From positions 186,001 through 250,000 of the forward strand of contig NZ_RKLO01000002.1 in the NCBI RefSeq assembly GCF_004011825.1: a DNA stretch of 64,000 bases. The letters run 5' to 3'. The notes beneath the pieces were generated by a model. The model made no database searches. It was not told the DNA's origin and saw only the letters and a program-made list of their open reading frames with translations. The translations under genes were made by a program, and so were the position numbers. Below are positions 1 to 10,210 of the stretch, piece after piece; position 1 is the stretch's first letter, and every line of letters starts with the position of its first letter. Source of the DNA: Rhodococcus xishaensis. Its GTDB lineage: Bacteria; Actinomycetota; Actinomycetes; Mycobacteriales; Mycobacteriaceae.

Positions 1-62
1 TGGGACTGCCCAAGGTGGGCGTCCCCGCACCGATGCCCGCACAGATGGGATGCAACGCATGA
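1..62 (+). CDS. miaB: 3' end of miaB (partial)
   Basis: An open frame (phase beginning at base 3) runs in from the left edge and stops at TGA 60-62. Only about 19 codons are visible, ending in residues PAQMGCNA, so the sequence itself does not identify the gene. The assignment to miaB (tRNA-2-methylthio-N6-dimethylallyladenosine synthase) rests on gene order: in mycobacteria miaB directly precedes the homologue of the next gene in this cluster. The stop overlaps the ATG at 59 of the next gene as ATGA, which suggests translational coupling. Confidence 0.5.
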   Translation, partial: GLPKVGVPAPMPAQMGCNA

Positions 63-646
63 CGAACAGCGGCGACTTCGCCGACGCTGGAGGCAGTCAG
101 GATCCGATGCGCGAGTACCAGAAGGACTTCGACGCCGCCGAGAAGAAGATCGCCGGAGAGATCGACCCGGGGATGCGGGCGGTCGTGGTTGCGGTGTGCG
201 TGCTGGTGCTGCTGCTCTCGTTCACGCTGCCGCACGCCGGATCGGCGAACGGTTGGGAGGTTCTGGTCAACGCCGACTCGGCCGTCGCCGAGTACATCAA
301 GCTGCCGTCGCGGATTTTCGTGTGGCTCGCGGTCGTCTTCGGCGGTGTCTTCTCGATCCTGGCGCTGGTCACGCGGCGCTGGGTGCTCGCCTGGATCGCG
401 CTCGCCGGGACGGCGGTGTCCGCGGTGTTCGGGATGCTGGCGATCTGGTCACGGCAGACCCTCACGGTCGGCGAGCCCGGCGCCGGCCCGGGCCTCGGTC
501 TGGTTATCGGCTGGATCACCGTCATCGTGCTGACGTTCCACTGGATCAGAGTGGTGTGGAGCCGGACTGCGATGCAGCTTGCTGCAGAGGAGGATCGGCG
601 CCGAGCCGCCGAGGGCGAATCCGGCCGCGGCGACTGGACCGTATGA
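59..646 (+). CDS. conserved membrane protein (Rv2732c-like)
   Basis: About 195 residues. An acidic N-terminal stretch of roughly 40 residues is followed by about four hydrophobic segments (near residues 40-60, 85-105, 110-130 and 150-165) and a charged C-terminal tail rich in Arg and Glu. Position after miaB and before the DUF349 gene matches the conserved transmembrane protein Rv2732c of M. tuberculosis. No enzymatic motif is visible and the function is unknown. I chose ATG 59 because it overlaps the upstream stop as ATGA; an in-frame ATG at 50 is also possible but has no evident ribosome binding site. Confidence 0.8.
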   Translation: MTNSGDFADAGGSQDPMREYQKDFDAAEKKIAGEIDPGMRAVVVAVCVLVLLLSFTLPHAGSANGWEVLVNADSAVAEYIKLPSRIFVWLAVVFGGVFSILALVTRRWVLAWIALAGTAVSAVFGMLAIWSRQTLTVGEPGAGPGLGLVIGWITVIVLTFHWIRVVWSRTAMQLAAEEDRRRAAEGESGRGDWTV

Positions 647-670
647 ACTCCGGAGACAAGCTCCACCATT

Positions 671-718
671 GACGAGTGAGGGGTGCGACGCCGAACGGCG
701 TCGCACCCGTCACTCGTC
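671..718. terminator. bidirectional hairpin terminator
   Basis: Left arm 671-692 and right arm 697-718 form an almost continuous 22-base stem around the 4-base loop GAAC. It lies between convergent genes (membrane protein on plus, DUF349 gene on minus). There is no long U-tract on either side, as is common for actinobacterial hairpins. Confidence 0.8.
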
Positions 719-729
719 AATCGGTCGAT

Positions 730-2085
730 TCAACGTTCGCCCACAGCGCCCTCGGCGGCCTCGGCCCATTCTCGCCACTGTTGGGCCTGGGCGAGGGCCT
801 TCTCGGCGTCCTTGGTTCGCCCTGCCGCGGTCGCCTTCGCCGCCTGCTCCTCGAACTGGGCAACGCGCTCACGGAACTGTGCGGCACGGGCCAGCGCCTC
901 GGGATCGGTTCGGCGCCACTCGGAGTCGGCCGCGTCACGAACTCGCTTCTCGATCGCACGCAGCTTGCCTTCGAGGTCGTGCATACGTTCGCGCGGAACC
1001 TTGCCGATCTCGTCCCACTTCTCTTGCAGATCACGCAGCGCCGCGCGTGCCGCGTCGAGGTCCTTCTCGGGGTCGATGTTCTGCGCGCCCTTCAGTAGCT
1101 CTTCCTTGGCGGCTGCGTTCTGGGCGAACTCGGCGTCGCGTTCGGACGCAGCAGAGTTTCGAGCGGCGAAGAAGACGTCCTGCGCTTCCTTGAACCGTCG
1201 CCACAGGGCGTCGTCGGCCTCGCGGGGCGCCCGACCGGCAGTCTTCCACTCGGCGAGTAGGTCCCGGAACCGCGCGGCGGTCGGGCCCCATTCTGTGGAC
1301 GTCGACAACTCCTCGGCCTGGGCGATCAATTCCTCCTTGCGGGTCTTGGCATTCGCGCGCTCGCGATCGAGTTCGGCAAAGTGGGTGCCACGCCGCCGAT
1401 TGAACGACTCCCGTGCCTTCGAGAACCGCCGCCACAAGGCGTCATCGGTCTTCCGGTCGAGACCACGGATCGTCTTCCACTCGTCGAGGATCTCCCGCAG
1501 CCGATCGCCCGCGGCTTTCCACTGCGTGGATTCGGCGCCGATCTGCTCCGCCTCGGCGGCCAGTGCTTCCTTTCGGGCAGTCTGCTCCAGGCGGTTCTGC
1601 TCACGGTCCTGCTTGGCCCGCTCCTCGGCGTGCACCGACCCCTCGATGATGGCGGTGAGCCGGACATGCAGCGAATCGATGTCGCCGATGACAGCAGCCG
1701 TTGGCAGCGACTCCACCAGCGCCTCGGCGGCCGATCGCGTCTTCTTCGCGTCACCCGTTCCGGACGCGAGCCGGGATTCGAGAAGCGAGACCTCGGTCGC
1801 CAGGTCGTCGTAGCGTCGGCCGAAGTGTGCGAGGCCCTCGGCTACGTCCCCCGCCTGCCAGGAACCGATCTGACGTTCGCCCTCGGCCGTCTTCACCCAT
1901 ACGGTGCCGTCCTCGTCGACACGGCCGAACAGACTCGGATCGCTGGCCACTACCGCAGGCTTGGTGTGGCTCGGAGCCGGACCGGGCTTGGGTGAGCTCG
2001 ATCTTGCGGCACCCGGCTTAGCGCCGCCGGGCTTGGGGACACCCGGCTTCGGGGTACCCGGCTTGGGTGCGTTGCTCTCGGTCAT
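730..2085 (-). CDS. DUF349 domain protein
   Basis: 451 residues. The first ~45 residues are a low-complexity tail with repeated PKPG motifs. The remainder is charged, helical and probably coiled coil, with at least three DUF349-type repeats marked by recurring W-K-x-A-G-R and D-D-A-L-W-x-R-F motifs. It corresponds by content and place to Rv2731 of M. tuberculosis. The biochemical role of DUF349 proteins is not established to my knowledge. It is transcribed alone, leftward, and ends at the hairpin at 671-718. The start ATG at 2085 begins the PKPG tail. Confidence 0.85.
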   Translation of the reverse strand: MTESNAPKPGTPKPGVPKPGGAKPGAARSSSPKPGPAPSHTKPAVVASDPSLFGRVDEDGTVWVKTAEGERQIGSWQAGDVAEGLAHFGRRYDDLATEVSLLESRLASGTGDAKKTRSAAEALVESLPTAAVIGDIDSLHVRLTAIIEGSVHAEERAKQDREQNRLEQTARKEALAAEAEQIGAESTQWKAAGDRLREILDEWKTIRGLDRKTDDALWRRFSKARESFNRRRGTHFAELDRERANAKTRKEELIAQAEELSTSTEWGPTAARFRDLLAEWKTAGRAPREADDALWRRFKEAQDVFFAARNSAASERDAEFAQNAAAKEELLKGAQNIDPEKDLDAARAALRDLQEKWDEIGKVPRERMHDLEGKLRAIEKRVRDAADSEWRRTDPEALARAAQFRERVAQFEEQAAKATAAGRTKDAEKALAQAQQWREWAEAAEGAVGER

Positions 2086-2225
2086 AGCTCCTCGTCTCTG
2101 CCGCGCGTCACGGCTGCCTCATCACACTGTCGCCTCCCGTTCGCGCCCCAATCGTTCGTTGAGGGCAGGTGGGAGCCTGCAGCGACTGCTCAAGACCATT
2201 GAAGCAGGTACGACACGGATAGGGC

Positions 2226-2996
2226 GTGACCCCGGGTCGACTACCGTTGCTCAGTGTGTTGACCGCTGCCGCTTTCGTGCCCTCGCCGCCGCTGCTGGTG
2301 CCGCAGCTGGCGAGTGGTGCAGCTCAGGAAACCGACCGGTTGCGTCGGGCGGCTCTCGGAGTGGCGTCCCGACTGGGTGAGTCGTGTGAGGAGTGGACCG
2401 CATTCGGTGTGGCCGAACCCGGCCTGCCCTTCATCGCCGAGGTCGGCCCCGAGTCGAGCGGCACGTTTCAGGGCTTCGGCGTCGACGTGCGAGTGTGCTT
2501 GTCTCCCGACGCATCCGCAGCCGCCGTCGATCCGTCAATGCCCCTGGCGGCTCTCATCGCCGCGTGGTTGCGCGGCCAGGCGGCGCCCGCGTCGAAAGTC
2601 CGGGTTCGAGTCCTGGCCCCCGACACCCCGGCCGACCAATGCGCCCAGCTGGGTGCGGCGCTGCGACGCGAACTCGACGCACGTCGGTCGCGGCAGGCAC
2701 TGCTTGTCGTTGCGGACGGCGCGAACACCTTGACCAAGAAGGCGCCCGGCGCGTTCGACCCTCGATCCGAGCAGGTGCAGGCGGCGCTGGACGCGGCCCT
2801 CGCCGAGGGTGACTGCGGCGCGCTCGACCACCTCGACGCCGCGCTGTGCCAGTCGATCGGACTCGCCGGGCGTGCTGCTTGGCAGACACTGTCGGCGGTG
2901 TTCGGCGGCGAGGCAGGCGGTCCCCGCAAGTCCGAGTCGCTCTACGTGGGTGCACCGTACGGCGTCGGGTACCACGTCGGGATGTGGTTGCCATGA
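2226..2996 (+). CDS. class III extradiol dioxygenase LigB-like protein (Rv2728c-like)
   Basis: 256 residues from a GTG start. The N-terminal [12 protein letters not shown] motif resembles the opening strand of the LigB/MEMO fold, where a His usually follows the Pro pair; here no His is in that place (FVPSPP), so metal-dependent catalysis is doubtful. The C-terminus ends in [15 protein letters not shown]. The family sits immediately before miaA in mycobacteria (Rv2728c) and has no assigned function. The stop TGA overlaps the miaA start (ATGA at 2993-2996), so the two are probably translated together. Family assignment is from motif recall and is moderately sure. Confidence 0.75.
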   Translation: MTPGRLPLLSVLTAAAFVPSPPLLVPQLASGAAQETDRLRRAALGVASRLGESCEEWTAFGVAEPGLPFIAEVGPESSGTFQGFGVDVRVCLSPDASAAAVDPSMPLAALIAAWLRGQAAPASKVRVRVLAPDTPADQCAQLGAALRRELDARRSRQALLVVADGANTLTKKAPGAFDPRSEQVQAALDAALAEGDCGALDHLDAALCQSIGLAGRAAWQTLSAVFGGEAGGPRKSESLYVGAPYGVGYHVGMWLP

Positions 2997-3901
2997 CCGC
3001 TCCGACGCCCGTCGCGGTTATCGGTCCCACGGCAACCGGCAAGTCTCGCCTCGCTCTCGATCTCGCCGAGCGAGTCGGCGGCGAAATCGTCAACATCGAT
3101 GCGATGCAGCTCTACCGTGGGATGGACGTCGGCACCGCCAAGCTCACTCCGGAGGAACGCCGGGGCATTCCCCACCACCAGCTCGACGTCCTCGACGTGA
3201 CCGAGACCGCGACCGTGGCTCGCTATCAGGAATCGGCGGCCTGCGACATCGAGGACATCCGTGCGCGAAGTGCAGTGCCGATCATCGTGGGCGGTTCGAT
3301 GATGTACGTGCAGGCGCTGCTGGACGAGTGGGCATTTCCTACGACCGATCCCCAGGTACGGGCGCAGTGGGAGGCCATGCTTGCCGAGCAGGGGGTTGCG
3401 GCCGTACACGCCGAACTCGCGCGTGTCGATCCGGATGCGGCGGCGTCGATTCTGTCGACGGACGGGCGACGCATCGTCCGCGCGCTCGAGGTCGTGCAGA
3501 TCACCGGGCGTCCGTTCGCGGCCTCGGCACCGAAGATCGGCGAACCGCGTTGGGACACAGTCATCATCGGGGTCGATCGGGAGACCGGGGCGCTCGACGA
3601 CCGGATCCGGGTGCGGACCGAGTGGATGTTCGACAACGGGCTCGTCGACGAGGTTGCGGGGTTGGTCGGCGTGGGGCTCCGGAAGGGCGTCACAGCCCAG
3701 CGGGCCATCGGCTACGCGCAGGTGCTGGCGATGTTCGACGGTGAGTACGATCTAGCGGGGGCGCGGGAGCGCACCTTTACCGGCACTCGGCGGTACGTGC
3801 GTCGGCAGCGGTCCTGGTTCCGCCGTGACCCGCGCGTGCACTGGGTCGACGGAGCCGACCCGGACCTGCTCGACGCGGCGTTGCGCCTGGTGGAGGGGTA
3901 G
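2993..3901 (+). CDS. miaA: tRNA dimethylallyltransferase MiaA
   Basis: 302 residues. MiaA transfers the dimethylallyl group from DMAPP to the N6 of A37 in tRNAs reading UNN codons; MiaB then methylthiolates the product, and miaB lies just upstream. The N-terminal P-loop GPTATGKS (about residues 11-18), the following [12 protein letters not shown] and the later IPHHQLDV segment are typical of the family. The ATG at 2993 overlaps the stop of the upstream gene. A longer open frame extends upstream, but the P-loop position shows that the true start is here. The next gene, dapF, begins 41 bases downstream. Confidence 0.96.
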   Translation: MTAPTPVAVIGPTATGKSRLALDLAERVGGEIVNIDAMQLYRGMDVGTAKLTPEERRGIPHHQLDVLDVTETATVARYQESAACDIEDIRARSAVPIIVGGSMMYVQALLDEWAFPTTDPQVRAQWEAMLAEQGVAAVHAELARVDPDAAASILSTDGRRIVRALEVVQITGRPFAASAPKIGEPRWDTVIIGVDRETGALDDRIRVRTEWMFDNGLVDEVAGLVGVGLRKGVTAQRAIGYAQVLAMFDGEYDLAGARERTFTGTRRYVRRQRSWFRRDPRVHWVDGADPDLLDAALRLVEG

Positions 3902-3942
3902 TGACGCGCTCGAGTGCGTGATCACCTCGCTAGAGTGGGCCC

Positions 3943-4812
3943 ATGGAGTTCAGCAAGGGCCACGGCACCGAGAACGACTTCGTGATCCTCCCGGATCCGG
4001 ACGCCGGCCTTGCTCTTCCTGAGCATCGGGTCGCGAATCTGTGTGATCGTCGCCGCGGGCTCGGTGCCGATGGGGTGCTGCGGGTAGCGCGAGCCGGAGC
4101 GCTGGCCGCGGTTGGCGTCCTGCGCGACCTTCCGGCCGGCGTCGGCGCCGACGACTGGTTCATGGACTATCGCAACGCCGACGGATCGGTCGCGGAGATG
4201 TGTGGCAACGGTGTTCGGGTGTTCGCCCACTACCTGTGCGCGACCGGTCTCGAACTGCACGACGAGTTCGTCGTCGGCAGCCGGGCCGGCGCGCGTCCGG
4301 TGACAGTCCATACCGCCGACCATGTTCATGGCGATGTCACCGTCGACATGGGGCAGGTTAGGGATCTCGGCGCGTCGACTGCGACGGTCGGCGGCCGTGT
4401 GCTCGCCGGAATGGGTATCGACGTCGGAAACCCGCACCTTGCGTGCGTCGACCCGGAGATGACACTGGCTGCACTTGCAGCGCTGGACCTGACAGTCTCG
4501 CCGGGCTTCGACCCAGGCTTCTTTCCCGAGGGCGTCAACATCGAGATCCTCACCGCGCTCGACGGCGGATCGGTGGACATGCGCGTGCACGAACGTGGCG
4601 TGGGGGAGACCCGCTCGTGTGGTACCGGAACGGTGGCGGCGGCGGTCGCCGCGTTGCGTGCGAACGGCGACACCGACGGCAAGGTCGAGGTGCGGGTGCC
4701 CGGCGGTCGGGTCGAGGTCACAGTCGAGGGCGACCGAGCGGCATTGCGGGGTCCGTCCGTACTGGTGGCGACGGGTCGGATCGATGATCGCTGGTGGACC
4801 GAGTTCGTCTGA
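3943..4812 (+). CDS. dapF: diaminopimelate epimerase DapF
   Basis: 289 residues. It converts L,L- to meso-diaminopimelate for lysine and peptidoglycan synthesis in the cytoplasm, using two active-site cysteines. Both are present: Cys87 in the [10 protein letters not shown] motif and Cys226 in [10 protein letters not shown]. The length is slightly longer than the E. coli enzyme (274). It follows miaA as in mycobacteria and precedes hflX, making this a miaA-dapF-hflX unit. Confidence 0.97.
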   Translation: MEFSKGHGTENDFVILPDPDAGLALPEHRVANLCDRRRGLGADGVLRVARAGALAAVGVLRDLPAGVGADDWFMDYRNADGSVAEMCGNGVRVFAHYLCATGLELHDEFVVGSRAGARPVTVHTADHVHGDVTVDMGQVRDLGASTATVGGRVLAGMGIDVGNPHLACVDPEMTLAALAALDLTVSPGFDPGFFPEGVNIEILTALDGGSVDMRVHERGVGETRSCGTGTVAAAVAALRANGDTDGKVEVRVPGGRVEVTVEGDRAALRGPSVLVATGRIDDRWWTEFV

Positions 4813-4870
4813 TCGTCCCGAGGGAAATCCGTGTGCGCACCCGTCACGGTTCGTGGGACCATGAACGTGT

Positions 4871-6370
4871 ATGACGAAACCACACCCCACACAGTTCCCA
4901 TCCGAGCCGGAGTCCCCCGAGACACCGGAGTTCCCTACTCGATCGGCAGCGCTCGATCACGAAGAGTATCTGGAAGACTTCGCTTCTCCCTCTGTCGGTG
5001 AGATGCAGCTCGACGAGCGCAGCGCGCTACGGCGTGTCGCGGGACTGTCCACCGAACTCACCGACGTCACCGAGGTCGAGTACCGACAGCTACGGCTCGA
5101 ACGCGTGGTCCTGGTCGGCGTATGGACCAACGGGACCGTCGCGCAGGCGGACGCGAGCATGGCCGAACTAGCTGCACTGGCCGAGACCGCGGGGTCGAAA
5201 GTTCTCGAGGGCCTGGTGCAGCGACGGGACAAGCCGGACTCCGCCACCTACATCGGCTCCGGCAAAGCTGACGAACTTCGCCAGGTCGTGCTCGCGACCG
5301 AGGCCGACACCGTCATCTGCGACGGCGAGTTGACTCCCGCGCAGCTCACAGCTCTGGAGAAGGTCGTGAAGGTCAAGGTCATCGACCGGACCGCGCTGAT
5401 CCTCGACATCTTCGCCCAGCACGCCACATCCCGGGAGGGCAAGGCTCAGGTCGCGTTGGCGCAGATGGAATACATGCTGCCGAGGCTGCGCGGTTGGGGC
5501 GAGTCGATGTCCCGGCAGGCCGGTGGTCGTGCCGGCAGCAACGGCGGTGTGGGTCTGCGCGGTCCTGGTGAGACCAAGATCGAGACGGATCGTCGGCGCA
5601 TCCGGGAGCGGATGGCCAAACTGCGGCGTGAGATCAAGGGGATGAAGTCCGCGCGCGACACCAAGCGCAGTCACCGTCTGCGCAGCGAGATCCCTTCGAT
5701 CGCGATCGTCGGCTACACCAATGCCGGCAAGTCGAGTTTGCTCAACGCCCTTACCGGGTCGGGTGTGCTCGTGCAGGATGCCCTGTTCGCCACCCTCGAC
5801 CCCACTACGCGTCGGGCCCGGTTCGTCGATGGCCGCGAATACGTCCTGACCGACACCGTCGGGTTCGTCCGGCACCTGCCGACCCAACTGGTCGAGGCGT
5901 TTCGGTCGACGCTCGAGGAAGTGTCGGATGCAGACCTGCTGCTCCACGTCGTCGACGGTTCGGATCCGCTCCCAACCGACCAGATCAAGGCCGTCCGCGA
6001 GGTGATCACCGAAGTGATCCGCGAGAGCGACATGCCCGCTCCGACCGAGTTGATCGTGGTAAACAAGATCGACGCGGCGGACCCGGTGGTCCTGATGCAG
6101 TTGCGTGGTCTCCTGCGCGACGCCGTGTTCGTTTCCGCCAGAACCGGGGAAGGTGTCGATGAGCTCCGAGCACGTTTGGGTGAGGTCGTTCGTCGCCCCG
6201 AGGTCGAGGTGAATGTCCTTGTGCCCTACTCGCGAGGCGATCTTGTCGCCCGGATCCACTCGGACGGTCAGATCCTTGATTCGACGCACGAAGAACAGGG
6301 CACCCGGATGCGGGTGCGGGTGCCAGAGTCGCTCGCATCCGCCCTCGTCGACTACGCCGGGCGTGCGTAG
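4871..6370 (+). CDS. hflX: ribosome-associated GTPase HflX
   Basis: 499 residues. HflX splits stalled or stress-arrested 70S ribosomes. The N-terminal HflX domain includes the glycine-rich GLRGPGETKIETDRRRI segment. The G domain shows G1 GYTNAGKSS (near residue 281), G3 DTVGFV (near 328) and G4 NKID (near 398). There is an N-terminal extension of some 65 residues rich in Pro and Glu compared with E. coli HflX, common in actinobacteria. Its last codons overlap the GTG start of the next gene. Confidence 0.96.
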   Translation: MTKPHPTQFPSEPESPETPEFPTRSAALDHEEYLEDFASPSVGEMQLDERSALRRVAGLSTELTDVTEVEYRQLRLERVVLVGVWTNGTVAQADASMAELAALAETAGSKVLEGLVQRRDKPDSATYIGSGKADELRQVVLATEADTVICDGELTPAQLTALEKVVKVKVIDRTALILDIFAQHATSREGKAQVALAQMEYMLPRLRGWGESMSRQAGGRAGSNGGVGLRGPGETKIETDRRRIRERMAKLRREIKGMKSARDTKRSHRLRSEIPSIAIVGYTNAGKSSLLNALTGSGVLVQDALFATLDPTTRRARFVDGREYVLTDTVGFVRHLPTQLVEAFRSTLEEVSDADLLLHVVDGSDPLPTDQIKAVREVITEVIRESDMPAPTELIVVNKIDAADPVVLMQLRGLLRDAVFVSARTGEGVDELRARLGEVVRRPEVEVNVLVPYSRGDLVARIHSDGQILDSTHEEQGTRMRVRVPESLASALVDYAGRA

Positions 6371-7517
6371 CGCCCGCAACGTCCTGCGATTCTCACTGGC
6401 AGCGGCTGTGATGGCCGCGTCGGGCCTGCTCGTTGCGGCGCCCGCGGCCTCGCAAAGCACCGGATCCTCAGAGGTCCCGACGAGCGGGGCGCGGTTCGAG
6501 CAGTGGTGCACCCCCGCTGATCCGGCACTACGTGAACTATCTGGGCTAGCTGTCGCCGACGGCAGGATGTACGGCATCGGTGACAGCGGCACCGACGACA
6601 CGCTCGCGGTGCTGGGCGGGGACTGCTCCGCGATCAGTACGCTCCCGGTGCCCGTGGATCCCTACGACGTCGAGGACATGGGTGTCGGGCCGGATGGTCG
6701 CCTGTGGCTCTCCGACATCGGCGACAACGACCGGGTTCGTTCGACAGTCGCGCTGATCAGCCTTGACCCCGGGTCCGGCGACGGGAATCTGCACCGGCTG
6801 ACCTACCCGGACGGTGCACACGACGCTGAGACGTTGTTGATCCAGCGCGACGGTGTTCCGCTGATCGTCACCAAGGAGATCCTCGTCGCCAACGGGATCT
6901 ACCGCCCCGTCGGAGGTTCCGGACTCGACAGTCTCGAAGTGCCCGGGCCCACCCCGCTCGAGCGAGTCGGCGAGGTACGCCTCGGTCCGACTTCCACGCC
7001 GGGCGGCCCGGTGCCGGTGGGCGGGTCCACATTGGTGACCGGCGGCGCGGTAAGCGCCGACGGCACTGTCGCCGCGCTGCGCACCTACACCGACGTGTAC
7101 TTGTATTCGGCCCCCGACGGTGACCTGGTCCGCGCGATCACAGCGACCACACCCGTCCGAGTGGAGCTACCGAATCAGCCGCAGGGCGAGGCCATCGCGT
7201 TCACCTCGGACGGCGACCTGATTGCGGGCTCCGAGGCCGCCGGGGGGCCGCTACCGCCGCTTCGGATACTGCGGGACGCAACCGAACTCGTGCGTGGCGA
7301 GGGGCAGTCAAGGGACCCGGTCACGCTGTCGACGGAGGTCACCGGCTCCGACGAACGAGCCCCCGAGCAGGCCACGAGTGGAGACCGGTCGGCCGCCGGG
7401 CCGACTTCGGTTCTGATCGGCGGTGCCGTTGTCGCAGGACTCGCGAGCTACGCGCTCGTCCGCCGTCGCTCACGCGCCGCAGGGCACGGCGGGAAGCCGG
7501 ATTCCGCAGCTGACTGA
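6363..7517 (+). CDS. secreted, C-terminally anchored beta-propeller-like protein
   Basis: About 384 residues from GTG 6363, which overlaps the hflX stop by eight bases. The N-terminus is a clear Sec signal peptide (basic VRSARN, a hydrophobic core, then an Ala-rich cleavage region APAAS near residue 30). The body has repeated Gly/Asp-rich strands such as VGPDGRLWLSDIGDND and TSDGDLIAG, typical of a beta-propeller, and a cysteine pair near residues 44 and 86. A single hydrophobic segment near the end (VLIGGAVVAGLASYALV) followed by Arg residues acts as a membrane anchor. I do not recognise a catalytic motif. Upstream in-frame codons inside hflX are not a plausible start because they would mask the signal peptide. 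Confidence 0.8.
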   Translation: MRSARNVLRFSLAAAVMAASGLLVAAPAASQSTGSSEVPTSGARFEQWCTPADPALRELSGLAVADGRMYGIGDSGTDDTLAVLGGDCSAISTLPVPVDPYDVEDMGVGPDGRLWLSDIGDNDRVRSTVALISLDPGSGDGNLHRLTYPDGAHDAETLLIQRDGVPLIVTKEILVANGIYRPVGGSGLDSLEVPGPTPLERVGEVRLGPTSTPGGPVPVGGSTLVTGGAVSADGTVAALRTYTDVYLYSAPDGDLVRAITATTPVRVELPNQPQGEAIAFTSDGDLIAGSEAAGGPLPPLRILRDATELVRGEGQSRDPVTLSTEVTGSDERAPEQATSGDRSAAGPTSVLIGGAVVAGLASYALVRRRSRAAGHGGKPDSAAD

Positions 7518-7607
7518 GGGTCAGGACGCTTCGCCGTTCCACAGCCACGACGCCGTCGGTGCCACCGGTTCTGGTGCCGATGGCGGCTACCCCTACTATC
7601 TCGTGTC

Positions 7608-8909
7608 GTGAGTGAGCCGGAGGGAACGGAATCCACGACAACCGCGACGGCCCGGGCATGGTCCTGGGCTGTCCACGGCGACGGTCGACGAATCAGTGAC
7701 GGCGCGGTGGTGGCACCGCACGAGCGGCTGTCATGGCCGCGCACCATCGGTATCGGCATGCAGCACGTGATCGCGATGTTCGGTGCCACGCTGCTGGTGC
7801 CGACGATCACCGGATTCCCGGTGACCACGACGCTGCTCTTCTCCGGGATCGGCACGGCACTCTTCCTGGTCATCACCCGTGGACGTATACCCAGCTACCT
7901 CGGTTCGTCCTTCGCCTTCATTGCGCCGCTGAGCGCGTCCGCGGGCGAGGGTCCCGCGGCTCAGCTCGGCGGCGTCGTCGCGGCGGGTGTGGTGCTCATG
8001 CTGGTCGGCGCCCTCGTGAAGGCGGTAGGCGCCCGTGTCATCGACGCCGTCATGCCGCCTGTCGTGACGGGTGCAGTGGTCGCGCTGATCGGCCTCAACC
8101 TCGCTCCAGTGGCCACAGGATCCTTCCAGGCGCAGCCGCTGATCGCTACGGTCACATTATTGGCCATCATGCTCGCGACGGTGGTCGGCCCGGGCATCCT
8201 CGGCCGACTCGGCATCCTGATCGGTGTCGCTGTCGGCTGGGTGTTTGCCGCCGTCACGGGCGGTATCGCCGACGAGCGGGTCGACGCACTGAACGAGGCG
8301 GCGTGGTTCGGCGTCCCGGACCTGCAAGGGCCGACCTTCGAGCTGTCGGTGGTCCTGCTCGCACTGCCAGTCGTGATCGTGCTTGTCGCCGAGAACGTCG
8401 GACACGTCAAGGCCGTCGCTGCCATGACCGGGCGTTCACTCGACGACCAGGCCGGCAACGCGCTTTTCGCAGACGGGCTTGCCACCACCCTTGCCGGTGT
8501 GGGCGGCGGTTCGGGTACTACCACCTACGCCGAGAACATCGGCGTCATGGCAGCCACCCGCGTCTACTCCACCGCGGCCTACTGGATCGCCGCGGCCACA
8601 GCGGTCATCTTGTCCTTCTCGCCCAAGTTCGGTGCGCTCGTGTTCACCGTGCCCGAGGGCGTCATCGGCGGCGCGACCCTCGTGCTGTACGGCCTGATCG
8701 GTGTTCTCGGCGTGCGGATCTGGTTGGACGCGAAGGTCGATCTCACCGACCCCGTCAACCTGACCGTGGCCGCGACCGCCCTCGTTGCGGGCGTCGGCGA
8801 CCTTACCTTGTCGATCGGATCCGTCGAACTGGGCGGCATTGCTTGGGGCTCGGTCGGCATCCTTATCGCCTACCCTGTGATGCGGCGGCTCTACGCACAG
8901 CGCCGCTGA
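7608..8909 (+). CDS. uracil/xanthine permease (NCS2 family)
   Basis: 433 residues with about 12-14 hydrophobic segments. The segment QHVIAMFGATLLVPTITG near residue 50 and the later GGSGTTTYAENIGVMAATRV are hallmarks of UraA-type nucleobase:cation symporters. The substrate is probably uracil or another pyrimidine; the NCS2 family also carries xanthine and uric acid, so the exact substrate is not settled by sequence. The gene is not in the mycobacterial version of this cluster as I remember it. Start GTG 7608. Confidence 0.92.
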   Translation: MSEPEGTESTTTATARAWSWAVHGDGRRISDGAVVAPHERLSWPRTIGIGMQHVIAMFGATLLVPTITGFPVTTTLLFSGIGTALFLVITRGRIPSYLGSSFAFIAPLSASAGEGPAAQLGGVVAAGVVLMLVGALVKAVGARVIDAVMPPVVTGAVVALIGLNLAPVATGSFQAQPLIATVTLLAIMLATVVGPGILGRLGILIGVAVGWVFAAVTGGIADERVDALNEAAWFGVPDLQGPTFELSVVLLALPVVIVLVAENVGHVKAVAAMTGRSLDDQAGNALFADGLATTLAGVGGGSGTTTYAENIGVMAATRVYSTAAYWIAAATAVILSFSPKFGALVFTVPEGVIGGATLVLYGLIGVLGVRIWLDAKVDLTDPVNLTVAATALVAGVGDLTLSIGSVELGGIAWGSVGILIAYPVMRRLYAQRR

Positions 8910-9056
8910 CCTCGGCCGAGCACTGTTCGTTTCTGCGATACACGGTCACGAATCGTGCTCGCCTCGGTCATGGATCGACGCTGACCGGCGCCCTACGGTC
9001 GTGTCGAAGAAGCACACCCGCTTACCCACCGGTGGACGTAGACACGAGGAGAAGTA

Positions 9057-10202
9057 GTGGAACGCACGCTGTTCGAACCGGAGCACGAACTATTCCGAGA
9101 GTCCTACCGCAAGTTTCTCGACCAGCACGTCGCGCCCTTCCATGATCAGTGGGAGGAGCAGAACATCGTCGATCGCTCGGTGTGGGTAGAGGCTGGCAAG
9201 CAGGGCTTCCTCGGCATGGCGGTGCCCGAGGAGTACGGCGGCGGGGGAGTTGACGACTTCCGCTACAACATGGTCCTCACCGAGGAGACGACCCACGGCG
9301 GCTACTCAGGCCTCGGCTTCATGTTGCACAACGACGTTGTCGCGCCGTACTTGATCAATCTGACCAACGACGAACAGAAGCGGCGGTGGCTCCCTGGGTT
9401 CTGTTCGGGTGAGCTCATCACCGCTATCGCGATGACCGAACCCGGCACCGGCAGCGATCTGCAGAACATCAAGACCCGAGCCGTCCGGGACGGCGATCAC
9501 TGGATCCTGAACGGCGCCAAGACTTTCATCACCAACGGTGTCAACGCCGACATCGTCATCGTCGTCGCGTGCACCGACCCGGAGAAGGGGGCTCAGGGCT
9601 TCTCGCTGTTCGTCGTGGAGCGGGGAATGGAAGGCTTCGAGCGCGGGCGAAACCTCGACAAGATCGGCCTGAAGGCCCAGGACACGGCAGAACTCAGCTT
9701 CACGGACGTGCGGGTGCCCGCCGAGAACCTGCTGGGCGAGGAGGGGATGGGCTTCATCTACCTGATGCAGAACTTGCCGCAGGAACGTTTGTCCATCGCT
9801 GTGGTCGCCGCCGCGGCCATGGAGTCCTCCCTCGAGATGACGATCCAGTACTGCCGTGACCGCAAGGCGTTCGGCAAGTCCATCGGTAGCTTCCAGAACA
9901 CCCGGTTCGTGCTCGCGGAGCTGGCCACCGAGACGACGGCTGTTCGGGTGCTCGTCGACCGTTTCGCCGAGCAATTGTGCGCCGGCAAGCTCACGGTGCA
10001 GGAGGCGGCGATGGCCAAGTGGTGGACGACCGAGGCTCAGGTCAAGCTCATTGACCGCTGCCTTCAGTTGCACGGTGGCTACGGCTATATGCGTGAGTAC
10101 CCGATCGCCAAGGCGTACATGGATTCTCGCGTCCAGACGATCTACGGTGGGACCAGCGAGATCATGAAGGAGATCATCGGCCGGGGTCTCGACCTGGCCT
10201 GA
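9057..10202 (+). CDS. fadE20: acyl-CoA dehydrogenase (FadE20-like)
   Basis: 381 residues. It is an FAD-dependent acyl-CoA dehydrogenase catalysing alpha,beta-desaturation of acyl-CoA. Typical motifs are AMTEPGTGSDL (FAD and substrate loop), CRDRKAFGKSIG, and QLHGGYGYMREYP near the C-terminus. The usual medium-chain catalytic Glu position at the C-terminus reads YGGTSE rather than YEGTSQ. A Glu in LPQERLSIA (about residue 243) sits where long-chain and isovaleryl enzymes have the base, so I infer an LCAD-like enzyme. Place next to lexA matches fadE20 (Rv2724c). GTG 9057 follows the ribosome binding site GAGGAG. Confidence 0.92.
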   Translation: MERTLFEPEHELFRESYRKFLDQHVAPFHDQWEEQNIVDRSVWVEAGKQGFLGMAVPEEYGGGGVDDFRYNMVLTEETTHGGYSGLGFMLHNDVVAPYLINLTNDEQKRRWLPGFCSGELITAIAMTEPGTGSDLQNIKTRAVRDGDHWILNGAKTFITNGVNADIVIVVACTDPEKGAQGFSLFVVERGMEGFERGRNLDKIGLKAQDTAELSFTDVRVPAENLLGEEGMGFIYLMQNLPQERLSIAVVAAAAMESSLEMTIQYCRDRKAFGKSIGSFQNTRFVLAELATETTAVRVLVDRFAEQLCAGKLTVQEAAMAKWWTTEAQVKLIDRCLQLHGGYGYMREYPIAKAYMDSRVQTIYGGTSEIMKEIIGRGLDLA

Positions 10203-10210
10203 TCGGTCGC

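Noticed and set aside
5168-6601. 477-codon open frame on the minus strand opposite hflX
   Set aside because: It is a shadow of codon bias in GC-rich DNA; hflX on the plus strand has all GTPase motifs and the minus frame shows none.
7733-9145. 470-codon plus frame overlapping the permease
   Set aside because: Arg/His-rich frame with no motifs, out of frame with the recognised UraA-type gene.
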